DNA of 11,127 nucleotides, from positions 1 through 11,127 of the forward strand of contig CAMEZN010000020.1 of assembly GCA_945947845.1 (NCBI GenBank), read 5' to 3'. The stretch comes from an uncultured Mucispirillum sp. GTDB taxonomy: Bacteria; Chrysiogenota; Deferribacteres; Deferribacterales; Mucispirillaceae. The position numbers and the translations under genes are program-made. Below the pieces are notes generated by a model. That model saw only the letters and a program-made list of their open reading frames with translations, was not told the DNA's origin and searched no databases. Of this stretch, positions 1-5,218 are shown one piece after another (position 1 is the first letter of the stretch; each line of letters opens with the position of its first letter).

Positions 1-1
1 G

Positions 2-1018
2 TATGACTTTATTATGATAGACATACAAGCTAATCATATAGCACTTGTGGCAGAAGGCAGAGCCGGCAGTGATGTATTAGTATATGATTCTAGTCTGGAA
101 CGGGGACAGGTCCCCTTTCCACCTTTTCCCTATAATAAGGAAACTGCTCCGAACTTGTGTGAAAGTTCTACGCAGCTAACAAATAAACAAAGCAATAAAG
201 GAGATAAAAAAATGGCAAAAAATGTAGAAGAATTAAAACAAACTTTAAATGCGTTTGTAACTGCTTTTCAAAACTTTTTAGATGAAGAAAAAACGGAAGA
301 AGCTCACGCATCAGACAGCGAGTATAAAGAAGCAATGGACAAAGCTGGCTGCGATAGTGAATCAGAAGCAGAGCAAAAAGCATTTGCCGAAGGCGTGAAA
401 TATGGCGAAGAGCTTATGCGTAACCCAGAAGAAAGAAAAAAAATAGATTCAGAGCATGAATCAGAAGGTGAAAAAAAGGCTCTTGGGGAAGATGAAGATA
501 ATTATAAAGAAGCAATGGATAAAGCAGGCTGCGATAGTGAATCAGAAGCAGAGCAAAAAGCATTTGCAGAAGGTGTGAAATATGGCGAAGAGCTTATACG
601 TAACCCAGAAGCAAGAAAAAAAATAGATTCAGAGCATGAATCAGAAGGCGAAAAAAAAGCAGAAGCTGCCAGCGATAAAGCTATTACAAAAGCTGCTTTT
701 GATAATGCTTTAAAACAGGCAGAGCTTCGTGGTGCAGAAAGAGCGACAAAGCATATTAAAGAGCTTTATGATGCTGCAAATAAAGTAAAAAGAACAGTAG
801 CTGTTGACCCACTTGCTTATGATAGTGCGGCAGATATTTATAAAGCAGCATTAAGAAAAGAAGGTGCTGATATTGCAGGTGTAGATAAATCAGCTTATGC
901 AGCACTTTATAATTCTATTATGAAAAACAAAAATAACAGCTCATTTAATGCAGCAGCTGCTTATGATGCAAAAAGTAATGAAAATAACCCTTTTGCAAAA
1001 ATTAAACAATATAAATAA
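2..1018 (+). CDS. DUF2213-type capsid maturation protein fused to scaffold-like tail (5' end missing)
   Basis: The frame is open from the left edge (first full codon at base 2), so the start lies outside the window. The first visible residues, YDFIMIDIQANHIALVAEGR followed by AGSDV, match the conserved end of the DUF2213 domain (I-x-x-NHIALV-x-x-GRAG-x-DV). This family sits upstream of cement and DUF2184 capsid genes in many myophages and is thought to act as capsid maturation protease and scaffold. After the domain comes an unusual linker of about 39 codons (bases 95-211). It is encoded by a hairpin repeat also found at 3628-3660 and begins LERGQVPFPPFP. The rest is a very acidic, lysine-rich, probably helical scaffold-like region with two copies of a 53-residue unit. 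The frame has no stop between the parts, so a continuous protein is possible. An internal start at 212 may also be used. The domain match rests on only about 25 residues. Confidence 0.75.
   Translation, partial: YDFIMIDIQANHIALVAEGRAGSDVLVYDSSLERGQVPFPPFPYNKETAPNLCESSTQLTNKQSNKGDKKMAKNVEELKQTLNAFVTAFQNFLDEEKTEEAHASDSEYKEAMDKAGCDSESEAEQKAFAEGVKYGEELMRNPEERKKIDSEHESEGEKKALGEDEDNYKEAMDKAGCDSESEAEQKAFAEGVKYGEELIRNPEARKKIDSEHESEGEKKAEAASDKAITKAAFDNALKQAELRGAERATKHIKELYDAANKVKRTVAVDPLAYDSAADIYKAALRKEGADIAGVDKSAYAALYNSIMKNKNNSSFNAAAAYDAKSNENNPFAKIKQYK
94..175 (+). repeat. Hairpin element copy A, inside the DUF2213/scaffold frame
   Basis: Bases 94-126 are identical to 3628-3660. They form a hairpin: GGAA (97-100), unpaired C, GGGGA (102-106), loop CAGG (107-110), TCCCC (111-115), T, TTCC (117-120). 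A second hairpin follows: CTGC (144-147) and GAACTT (151-156) pair with AAGTTC (163-168) and GCAG (172-175), with a 3x3 internal loop and a 6-nt loop. Unlike copies B and C, the second hairpin lacks the AGCTCACCGCA loop, and no third hairpin is seen. There is no U-run after either stem, so an intrinsic terminator is unlikely. The element is translated in frame if the upstream gene reads through. Confidence 0.8.
198..203 (+). promoter_or_regulatory. Internal ribosome binding site of the scaffold gene
   Basis: AAGGAG sits 8 nt before the ATG at 212, inside the open DUF2213 frame. The stretch AGGAGATAAA (199-208), three bases, then ATGGC is matched at the start of the gene at 2704 (AGGAGATAAA at 2691-2700, three bases, then ATGGC). 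This resemblance supports a real initiation site. Confidence 0.8.
212..1018 (+). CDS. Putative internally started scaffold protein (268 aa)
   Basis: An ATG at 212 lies 8 nt after AAGGAG (198-203), as strong a ribosome binding site as those of the other virion genes here. The product (MAKNVEELKQTLNAFVTAFQ at its start) is acidic, charged and rich in Ala, Glu and Lys. It has no hydrophobic segment and is probably mostly helical, as expected of a capsid scaffold. Two near-identical 53-residue units with the motif FAEGVKYGEEL and a DSEHESEGEKKA end occupy roughly residues 38-90 and 98-150. The C-terminal part (about 155-268) is Ala-rich with several Tyr and ends NPFAKIKQYK. It lies in the same frame as the upstream DUF2213 protein. 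By analogy with lambda C/Nu3 it could be made as a free scaffold as well as the tail of the longer protein. The alternative is that the original gene was split and this is now simply the second gene. Function is inferred from position and composition. Confidence 0.7.
   Translation: MAKNVEELKQTLNAFVTAFQNFLDEEKTEEAHASDSEYKEAMDKAGCDSESEAEQKAFAEGVKYGEELMRNPEERKKIDSEHESEGEKKALGEDEDNYKEAMDKAGCDSESEAEQKAFAEGVKYGEELIRNPEARKKIDSEHESEGEKKAEAASDKAITKAAFDNALKQAELRGAERATKHIKELYDAANKVKRTVAVDPLAYDSAADIYKAALRKEGADIAGVDKSAYAALYNSIMKNKNNSSFNAAAAYDAKSNENNPFAKIKQYK
323..659 (+). repeat. 180-bp tandem duplication inside the scaffold region
   Basis: Bases 323-479 and 503-659 align without gaps at a 180-nt offset, with 8 differences by eye (about 95% identity). 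Six differences are synonymous; two change the protein (Met to Ile, Glu to Ala). The unit encodes the YKEAMDKAGCDSESEAEQKA...FAEGVKYGEEL...DSEHESEGEKKA block. The excess of silent changes suggests that the duplicate has been kept under selection rather than being brand new. Confidence 0.93.
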
Positions 1019-1033
1019 AAAAGGAGTGATGAT

Positions 1034-1528
1034 ATGAGTTTTCCAACACAAACTAATAAATATTTAGCGACAGGCAAGCAAGGAACAAAAGCAAGTGCTA
1101 ACCCTGTTTACTATGCACCAGGGCAGACTGTTGCAGGAGAAAGTGGCGTAACAGCTGGAAGATTTGCATGGGCAACAGCTGGTGTAGAAGATAGTGAAAT
1201 TTATAATCCAAATACCTATGCAAATACTGGCACAGGTGCACCAGATGGACTTGTGGAAGCATTAACACTGCAAGATTATATTAATGAAATAAACAGCGAC
1301 TCTACAATGCTTATTCCTGCTGGGTATGGTGTAAATATTGCCCGCAGTGGTGATTATTTTGCAAGTGTTACAGCTGCTGCAACACTTGGGCAAAAAGTAT
1401 ATGCAAAATTAGCAGATGGCTCTATTTCTACGGCGTCTGCTGGTGCCACTATTGAAGGCTATGTTGAAACAGAGTGGACTGTTAGCCAAGGCACTGCTGC
1501 TGGTATTATTATCATTAGTAAGCAATAA
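1034..1528 (+). CDS. Structural cement protein, phage Gp24-like
   Basis: This 164-residue protein begins MSFPTQTNKYLATGKQGTKA and is small, Gly/Ala/Thr-rich and probably mostly beta. The pattern of an N-terminal arm (YYAPGQTVAGESGVTAGRFA), an acidic middle, a central YGVNIARSGDYFA and a C-terminal barrel-like part (GQKVYAKLADG, then GYVETEW) fits the Gp24-type cement/decoration proteins. In this phage type they lie between DUF2213 and the DUF2184 major capsid protein. It would bind the outer capsid lattice and stabilise the expanded head. AAGGAG (1021-1026) is 7 nt before the ATG. It is 15 nt downstream of the scaffold gene and 18 nt upstream of the capsid start, so it is in the same transcript. 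The family call comes from recall of the pattern and from position; the structural role is quite secure. Confidence 0.8.
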   Translation: MSFPTQTNKYLATGKQGTKASANPVYYAPGQTVAGESGVTAGRFAWATAGVEDSEIYNPNTYANTGTGAPDGLVEALTLQDYINEINSDSTMLIPAGYGVNIARSGDYFASVTAAATLGQKVYAKLADGSISTASAGATIEGYVETEWTVSQGTAAGIIIISKQ

Positions 1529-1532
1529 AAAT

Positions 1533-1538
1533 AAGGAG
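1533..1538 (+). promoter_or_regulatory. Ribosome binding site fixing the capsid start
   Basis: AAGGAG ends 8 nt before the ATG at 1547. The upstream in-frame GTG (1538-1540) shares its first base with this site, so it is not a usable start. This decides for the 339-residue form over a 342-residue one. Confidence 0.85.
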
Positions 1539-1546
1539 TGAAAAAA

Positions 1547-2566
1547 ATGATAAGAAAAGGACAAGATTTTGGCGTTACTGGCGAAATCGCTGGTATTTAT
1601 AATAAAAATAATAAAAATGATATTGCTGAAATTGTATCGCTTGCAATGGACGCAGCACTTCAAACACCTGCAAATATTGGTGTGCCGGCGGTGCTTACAA
1701 GTTATGTTGATACTGGTGTTACCAGTGTTTTATATTCGCCAAGAAATGCAACTGAAATAGCAAAAGAAGTGAAATATGGCGATTGGACTACTTCAACAGC
1801 AGTATTTAAAGTGCGTGAAGCAAGTGGTTACATTGCACCTTATGGTGATTTTAGCCCAAATGGCAGAAGCGATATAAACTATAATTTTCCAAGACGCGAA
1901 CAAGCTTTATTTCAGACTGTTATGGAGTATGGCGATTTTGAGCAGGAGTTATCAACTGAAGCTAAACTTAACTTAATTGCAGATAAACAAATGGCAGCAG
2001 CTACTACTATTTCTATTGCCAGCAACTATTTTTATTTATTTGGGGTAGCTGGGAGAGAAATCACAGGGCTTTTAAATGACCCTAATTTAAACCCTGCTAT
2101 TGCAGCAGCTGCAACGGGCACAGGCGATAGCACTAAATGGGCAGATAAAACACTGCTTAATATTTATAATGATATTATTGCTTTATTTGATGAGCTTGTA
2201 AGTCAAAACTCAAATATTACTCAAAGCACACCAATGATACTTGCTTTATCGCCATCAAGCAATGTGCAGCTGGCTAGGTCATCAGAATATAATACTTCTG
2301 TAATGGATTTATTAAGCAAGTATTTTATCGGCGGATTAAAAATCGTAGTGCTTCCAGAGCTTGAAGCAGTAAACGGTGATAAAACTGCATACTTAATCTG
2401 TCCAGAAATTTTAGGCGAAGAAGTAGCAGTTACTGCCTTTGGTGAAAAATTTAAACTTTTTCCACTTGTTAGAGAAATGAGCGGGCAAAAACAAAAAGCA
2501 GCCTTTTCAACTTACGGCGGTATTATTAAACACCCAGACTGTGTAGCACAGATGACAGGAATATAA
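1547..2566 (+). CDS. Major capsid protein, DUF2184-type
   Basis: This 339-residue protein follows the cement gene and matches the DUF2184 major capsid family (HK97 fold). The N-terminal part has DTGVTSVLYSPRNATEIAKE, which resembles the cleaved or extended N-arm seen in these proteins. The middle (about 130-200) carries an E-loop/spine-like region with ELSTEAKLNLIADKQMAAAT and a REITGLLNDPNLNP motif. The C-terminal half has STPMILALSPSSNVQL and the P-domain-like end with GGIIKHPDCVAQMTGI. Length is close to the family norm of about 320-340. The start is the ATG at 1547. A GTG at 1538, in the same frame, overlaps the AAGGAG itself (1533-1538) and cannot be used with it. The gene is followed 4 nt after its stop by hairpin element B. 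It forms the icosahedral shell together with the two preceding gene products. Confidence 0.88.
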   Translation: MIRKGQDFGVTGEIAGIYNKNNKNDIAEIVSLAMDAALQTPANIGVPAVLTSYVDTGVTSVLYSPRNATEIAKEVKYGDWTTSTAVFKVREASGYIAPYGDFSPNGRSDINYNFPRREQALFQTVMEYGDFEQELSTEAKLNLIADKQMAAATTISIASNYFYLFGVAGREITGLLNDPNLNPAIAAAATGTGDSTKWADKTLLNIYNDIIALFDELVSQNSNITQSTPMILALSPSSNVQLARSSEYNTSVMDLLSKYFIGGLKIVVLPELEAVNGDKTAYLICPEILGEEVAVTAFGEKFKLFPLVREMSGQKQKAAFSTYGGIIKHPDCVAQMTGI

Positions 2567-2570
2567 AAAG

Positions 2571-2680
2571 TATAAGGGGAACAGGTTCCCCTTATATATC
2601 CTCTATGCCGCTGTATAACAGCTCACCGCAGTTATACAGCATAAAGAATAAAATTACCGAAGCAAGTTCGTTAATTTTAT
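2571..2680 (+). repeat. Three-hairpin intergenic element, copy B
   Basis: This element fills most of the 137-nt gap after the capsid gene. Hairpin 1: an 11-bp stem TATAAGGGGAA/TTCCCCTTATA (2571-2581/2586-2596) with loop CAGG. Hairpin 2: a perfect 10-bp stem GCTGTATAAC/GTTATACAGC (2610-2619/2631-2640) with 11-nt loop AGCTCACCGCA. Hairpin 3: ATAAAATTA (2648-2656), one C/T mismatch, CGAA, loop GCAAG, TTCG, TAATTTTAT (2672-2680). Copy C has the same order, spacing, loops 1 and 2, and mismatch position, but different stem sequences. No U-run follows the hairpins, so this does not look like a simple terminator. A strong ribosome binding site and ATG follow 11 nt and 24 nt later. It could act in mRNA stability or processing, or be a mobile/REP-like unit; the role is unknown. 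Confidence 0.85.
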
Positions 2681-2703
2681 AACAAAATACAGGAGATAAA
2701 TAT

Positions 2704-3216
2704 ATGGCTAATAGAAAAGAAGTTGCAGAACAAAATAAACAGGCAGAACAAGTTAATATTCAAGCTGAGCAGGTAAATACTGATGCTCAAAATAATAAAG
2801 CAGCGGTAGAAAATAGTGCACCTGCTATTGTTACAGATAAAAAAAATGAATATGTAATTGTGTGCTTAAAGCACCCACAGGGTATTAAATTTAAGCTACC
2901 TGATAACAAGCATATAACTATTAATGGAAATGCAACACATCTTCGTGGGCAAAAATCACCAGTTTTACCAAACGGCGGCTTTGGTATGACAAAAATTTTA
3001 AAAGAAGACTGGGATTATGTTAAAACCACTTATGGCAAATCTATGGGTATATTTAATGCAGGTTTAATTTTTGCAAGCGCAGATTCTGCATCTGCTGAAA
3101 GCCAAGCAAAAGAACATGATGAAATTAAATCAGGGTTTGAACCAATAGATATTGAAAAAGAAAATAAAGTAGATGCTTTAAAAAAAATAAAAAAAGCAGA
3201 AAAAGATGAGAAATAA
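2704..3216 (+). CDS. Small phage structural protein of unknown role
   Basis: This 170-residue protein starts 8 nt after AGGAG (2691-2695). Residues 1-45 are Gln/Asn/Ala-rich low complexity (EQNKQAEQVNIQAEQVNTDA). A compact domain follows from about 48 to 125: YVIVCLKHPQGIKFKLPD, then THLRGQKSPVLPNGGFGMTK, DWDYVKTTYGK and FNAGLIFAS. The C-terminus is a Lys/Glu-rich charged tail. The core looks like a protein often found between the capsid and DUF4054 connector genes of related myophages (a V-x-L-K-x-P-x-G-x-x-L start, ending in a GLIFA motif), which has no established function. It lies between hairpin element B and the connector gene, whose ATG begins 2 nt after this stop. A minor head or head-completion component is the most likely role, inferred from position only. 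Confidence 0.7.
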   Translation: MANRKEVAEQNKQAEQVNIQAEQVNTDAQNNKAAVENSAPAIVTDKKNEYVIVCLKHPQGIKFKLPDNKHITINGNATHLRGQKSPVLPNGGFGMTKILKEDWDYVKTTYGKSMGIFNAGLIFASADSASAESQAKEHDEIKSGFEPIDIEKENKVDALKKIKKAEKDEK

Positions 3217-3218
3217 AA

Positions 3219-3623
3219 ATGGCAGTAGTAATATTTGACCCGGCATTATTCAGGGAGCAGCGCCCACAGTTTGTAGATATAACAAAATACAGCGATGCAT
3301 TTTTACAAAATTGCTTTGATGAAGCTACGCTTATTTGTAATAACACAGATGCATCTATTGTGCCTTACAATCCTATAAATAATGTTAATGATAGGCAAAT
3401 ATTACTATATCTGCTTACTTGCCATATTGCCACACTTGCCACATCTGGGCAGGTGGGCAGTATTACAAGTGCCACAGAAGGCAGTGTATCAGCAGGGTTT
3501 TATATAGACCAGAGAAAAGGTGCTGCATGGTTTACTCAAACTCAGTGCGGTTATACTTATTGGCAACTGATACAAAAATACAGGCTCGGTGGCTTATTTG
3601 TGCCGGGCATAAAAAATCATTAA
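3219..3623 (+). CDS. Head-tail connector, DUF4054-like
   Basis: This 134-residue protein has the shape of DUF4054 connectors: an F-x-x-x-x-PQF-x-D start, a helical LLTCHIATLAT segment at about residues 63-75, a variable GQVGSITSATEGSVSAGF stretch, and a C-terminal WFTQTQCGYTYWQLIQKYR followed by a GGLFVPG end. DUF4054 proteins are gp6-type adaptors forming a ring under the portal, joining head and tail. Length is typical (about 130). The ATG is 2 nt after the previous stop and has only a weak GATGAG upstream, so translational coupling is likely. The gene is followed 7 nt after its stop by hairpin element C. Confidence 0.85.
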   Translation: MAVVIFDPALFREQRPQFVDITKYSDAFLQNCFDEATLICNNTDASIVPYNPINNVNDRQILLYLLTCHIATLATSGQVGSITSATEGSVSAGFYIDQRKGAAWFTQTQCGYTYWQLIQKYRLGGLFVPGIKNH

Positions 3624-3627
3624 AGCA

Positions 3628-3741
3628 TCTGGAACGGGGACAGGTCCCCTTTCCACCTTTCCCCTCTGCCAATACTTAAAAGCTCACCGCATTTAAGTAT
3701 TAAAAGGAATAAAATCACGGATACATGCTCCGCGATTTTAT
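3628..3741 (+). repeat. Three-hairpin intergenic element, copy C
   Basis: Hairpin 1: GGAA-C-GGGGA (3631-3640), loop CAGG, TCCCC-T-TTCC (3645-3654). Its sequence from 3628 to 3660 is identical to copy A at 94-126. Hairpin 2: a perfect 10-bp stem AATACTTAAA/TTTAAGTATT (3671-3680/3692-3701) around AGCTCACCGCA, the same 11-nt loop as copy B but with an unrelated stem. Hairpin 3: ATAAAATC (3709-3716), A/C mismatch, CGGA, loop TACATGC, TCCG, GATTTTAT (3734-3741). Short single-stranded parts are also shared with copy B: CCTCT..GCC before hairpin 2, and AAAG(A/G)AATAAAAT or close to it leading into hairpin 3. The element sits between the connector and the gp10-like gene, in the same orientation as B. 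Confidence 0.85.
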
Positions 3742-3760
3742 AAGATAATTTTATAAAATA
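3735..3760 (+). repeat. 13-bp imperfect tandem repeat at the end of element C
   Basis: ATTTTATAAGATA (3735-3747) is followed directly by ATTTTATAAAATA (3748-3760), with one difference. Copy B has only one such unit in this place. The second unit ends in ATA followed by TG, which creates an ATG at 3760 that is probably not the real gene start. Confidence 0.75.
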
Positions 3761-3763
3761 TGC

Positions 3764-3767
3764 AGGT
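3764..3767 (+). promoter_or_regulatory. Ribosome binding site favouring a start at 3775
   Basis: AGGT, preceded by TGC, lies 7 nt before the ATG at 3775. No purine-rich site precedes the upstream in-frame ATG at 3760. The position corresponds to the CAGGAG site after element B. Confidence 0.6.
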
Positions 3768-3774
3768 ATTTAAT

Positions 3775-4257
3775 ATGAATTTAAAACAAGGACATATTGA
3801 ATTAAAGTTTGATGAAGATAAACTGCAAGATGTGCTGCATCATTTATATGCATCTAATAAAGCTGTAAAGGTAGGTATATTAGAAAATGCCACAAATGTA
3901 CATACTGGCGCAAGTATAGCTGAATATGCTTATTATAATGAGTTTGGAACAAAGAATATACCTGCTCGCCCTTTTATGAGAAATGCAATAGATGATAATA
4001 GCGACATCTGGGCAGAAAGCATTAAACGTCAGATTAAAACTATGGGTGTTACTGATAAAAATGTGGTAGCAAAAGCGCTTAAAGAAACAGGACAGCTTAT
4101 GCGTTCAGATATTCAGCAAAGCATAAAAAAAGGTGGGTTTGAGCCTTTAGCACCTGCTACTATTAAAAAGAAAGGGCAAGCTACTCCACTGGTTGACACT
4201 AAAGCTATGCGTAACGCTATAAGTTATGAAGTAACAGACAGCCGGGGGAACTCATGA
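3775..4257 (+). CDS. HK97 gp10 / Mu gpG-like virion morphogenesis protein
   Basis: From the ATG at 3775 the protein has 160 residues (165 from an in-frame ATG at 3760, which lacks a binding site and lies in repeat sequence). The pattern is typical of the HK97-gp10/Mu-gpG group: VKVGILE at about residue 32, then AEYAYYNEFGTKNIPARPFM at about 54-73, an alpha-helical middle, GGFEPLAPATIKKKGQATPL, and a final VDTKAMRNAISYEV. In these families the (N/H)EFGT...PARPFxR block and the final PLVDTG-x-(L/M) block are the best conserved parts. The protein acts in head completion/neck assembly or head-tail joining. It overlaps the next gene by 4 nt (ATGA at 4254), so the two are translationally coupled. 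Confidence 0.82.
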   Translation: MNLKQGHIELKFDEDKLQDVLHHLYASNKAVKVGILENATNVHTGASIAEYAYYNEFGTKNIPARPFMRNAIDDNSDIWAESIKRQIKTMGVTDKNVVAKALKETGQLMRSDIQQSIKKGGFEPLAPATIKKKGQATPLVDTKAMRNAISYEVTDSRGNS

Positions 4258-4664
4258 ATTTACATGCAATAGTTAGCCCAGTTTTAAATGCTGTGCAGCA
4301 GACAGAAACTGTTTATGTTTTTAAATGTTTAGGTGTTACTAACAATTATGGCGATATTGTGCCAGATTATGCAGGCCCGATAACAACGCAGGCACGCTGG
4401 CAGATAGACAGTGATGAAGCTTATGAGCATGCAGATAATGTTAATCAAAATATGGTGCTGCGTAAAGTGTATATAGATACATCAGCAGATAACAGACTTT
4501 CAGGCATAAACAGAGTTGATTCCAAACAGGCTGATTATATATACCGTGAAAGAGATAATACATGGTGGATGATTAATGCCACTTATGATGAGTTTTCTGC
4601 TCAAAGCTGGGTATGTGTGCGGGCGGTGTTACAGCTGAGCAAACCTGCTGAAATACCAACATAG
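4254..4664 (+). CDS. Putative head-closure / neck protein
   Basis: This 136-residue protein begins MNLHAIVSPVLNAVQQTETV and starts inside the preceding stop codon (ATGA); GGGGG of the upstream codons can serve as binding site. It appears mostly beta, with FKCLGVTNNYGDIVPDY, an acidic QIDSDEAYEHAD and then DYIYRERDNTWWMINATYDE followed by SWVCVRAVLQ. A short beta-barrel placed between a gp10-like and a tail-terminator gene fits the head-closure/stopper or collar proteins of DUF3383-type myophages. The WWxIxxxxDEFSxxxWVxVRAVLQ end resembles such proteins as I recall them. No catalytic motif, signal peptide or membrane segment is visible. The role is inferred mainly from gene order. Confidence 0.65.
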   Translation: MNLHAIVSPVLNAVQQTETVYVFKCLGVTNNYGDIVPDYAGPITTQARWQIDSDEAYEHADNVNQNMVLRKVYIDTSADNRLSGINRVDSKQADYIYRERDNTWWMINATYDEFSAQSWVCVRAVLQLSKPAEIPT

Positions 4665-4673
4665 GAAAAATAT

Positions 4674-5183
4674 ATGGATAATATGCAAATAGCAGTTTAT
4701 GAGTTTATTGCTGCTTTTACAATTATTGAGAGAAATAACATTATTAAAGGCTGGCAAAATACATCAATACTGCCGCCATTAACAGAAAGTTATGCAGTAT
4801 TTACAAGTATTAGTGCAAAACGCCGTGGCACAAATGTTGAAAAATATATGCCTGATGATAACAGCTTAATATTAGAAAAAAGTAACATGGTTGATTATCA
4901 AATAGATATTGTTGCAACTAATGTAGAAACTGCCAGAGATAATATTTCAGCACTTGAAACAGTTGCCCGCAGCAGCACAGGTGTAGATTTTTTTAATAAT
5001 TATAATATTAATCTGCTGTATGCAGATGATGCAAAAGCAATAGAAACAATATCTAAAACAGATAATTATGTTAATAGATATATGATTATTCTGCATTTAG
5101 AAGAATTGAATACAGTTACTGTATCGCAAGATTATTTTGATAATGCAGAAGTAAATACAGTTTTAGTGAACAGAAAGATTTAA
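4674..5183 (+). CDS. Tail terminator, phage neck gp12-like
   Basis: This 169-residue protein looks like the gp12-like neck terminator family. It has an N-terminal helix (about 3-25), then QNTSILPPLTESYAVFTSIS as the first strand, a DYQIDIVATNVETARDNISA block at about 74-93, and a late RYMIILHLEELNTV strand. The last resembles the family's E-Y-x-x-R...h-x-h end, although here the Glu is replaced by NYVNRY. Such proteins cap the tail tube/sheath at the head-proximal end. AGGA overlaps the upstream stop and sits 7 nt before the ATG at 4674; a second in-frame ATG at 4683 is less well spaced. The neighbours, a neck protein before and the tail sheath after, fit the role. Confidence 0.72.
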   Translation: MDNMQIAVYEFIAAFTIIERNNIIKGWQNTSILPPLTESYAVFTSISAKRRGTNVEKYMPDDNSLILEKSNMVDYQIDIVATNVETARDNISALETVARSSTGVDFFNNYNINLLYADDAKAIETISKTDNYVNRYMIILHLEELNTVTVSQDYFDNAEVNTVLVNRKI

Positions 5184-5218
5184 ACATAATTTAAAAATAA
5201 ATTTTTAAGGAGTAAATT

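Noticed and set aside
301..310. AGCTCACGCA resembling the element loop AGCTCACCGCA
   Set aside because: It has one base missing, no flanking inverted repeat, and lies in coding sequence; probably chance.
1538..1549. GTG at 1538 as the capsid start
   Set aside because: It overlaps the AAGGAG binding site; the ATG at 1547 has normal spacing.
1569..1760. 63-codon plus-strand frame inside the capsid gene
   Set aside because: It overlaps the major capsid frame fully, has no binding site and no recognisable pattern.
2571..2596. Intrinsic terminator after the capsid gene
   Set aside because: The 11-bp hairpin is stable, but it is followed by TATCCTCTATG with no U-run, and essential head and tail genes continue downstream. 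Partial attenuation cannot be excluded.
3419..3679. 86-codon plus-strand frame ending in LERGQVPFPPFP
   Set aside because: It is an out-of-frame shadow of the DUF4054 gene running into element C. The shared ending with the 95-130 linker comes from the DNA repeat, not from a protein family.
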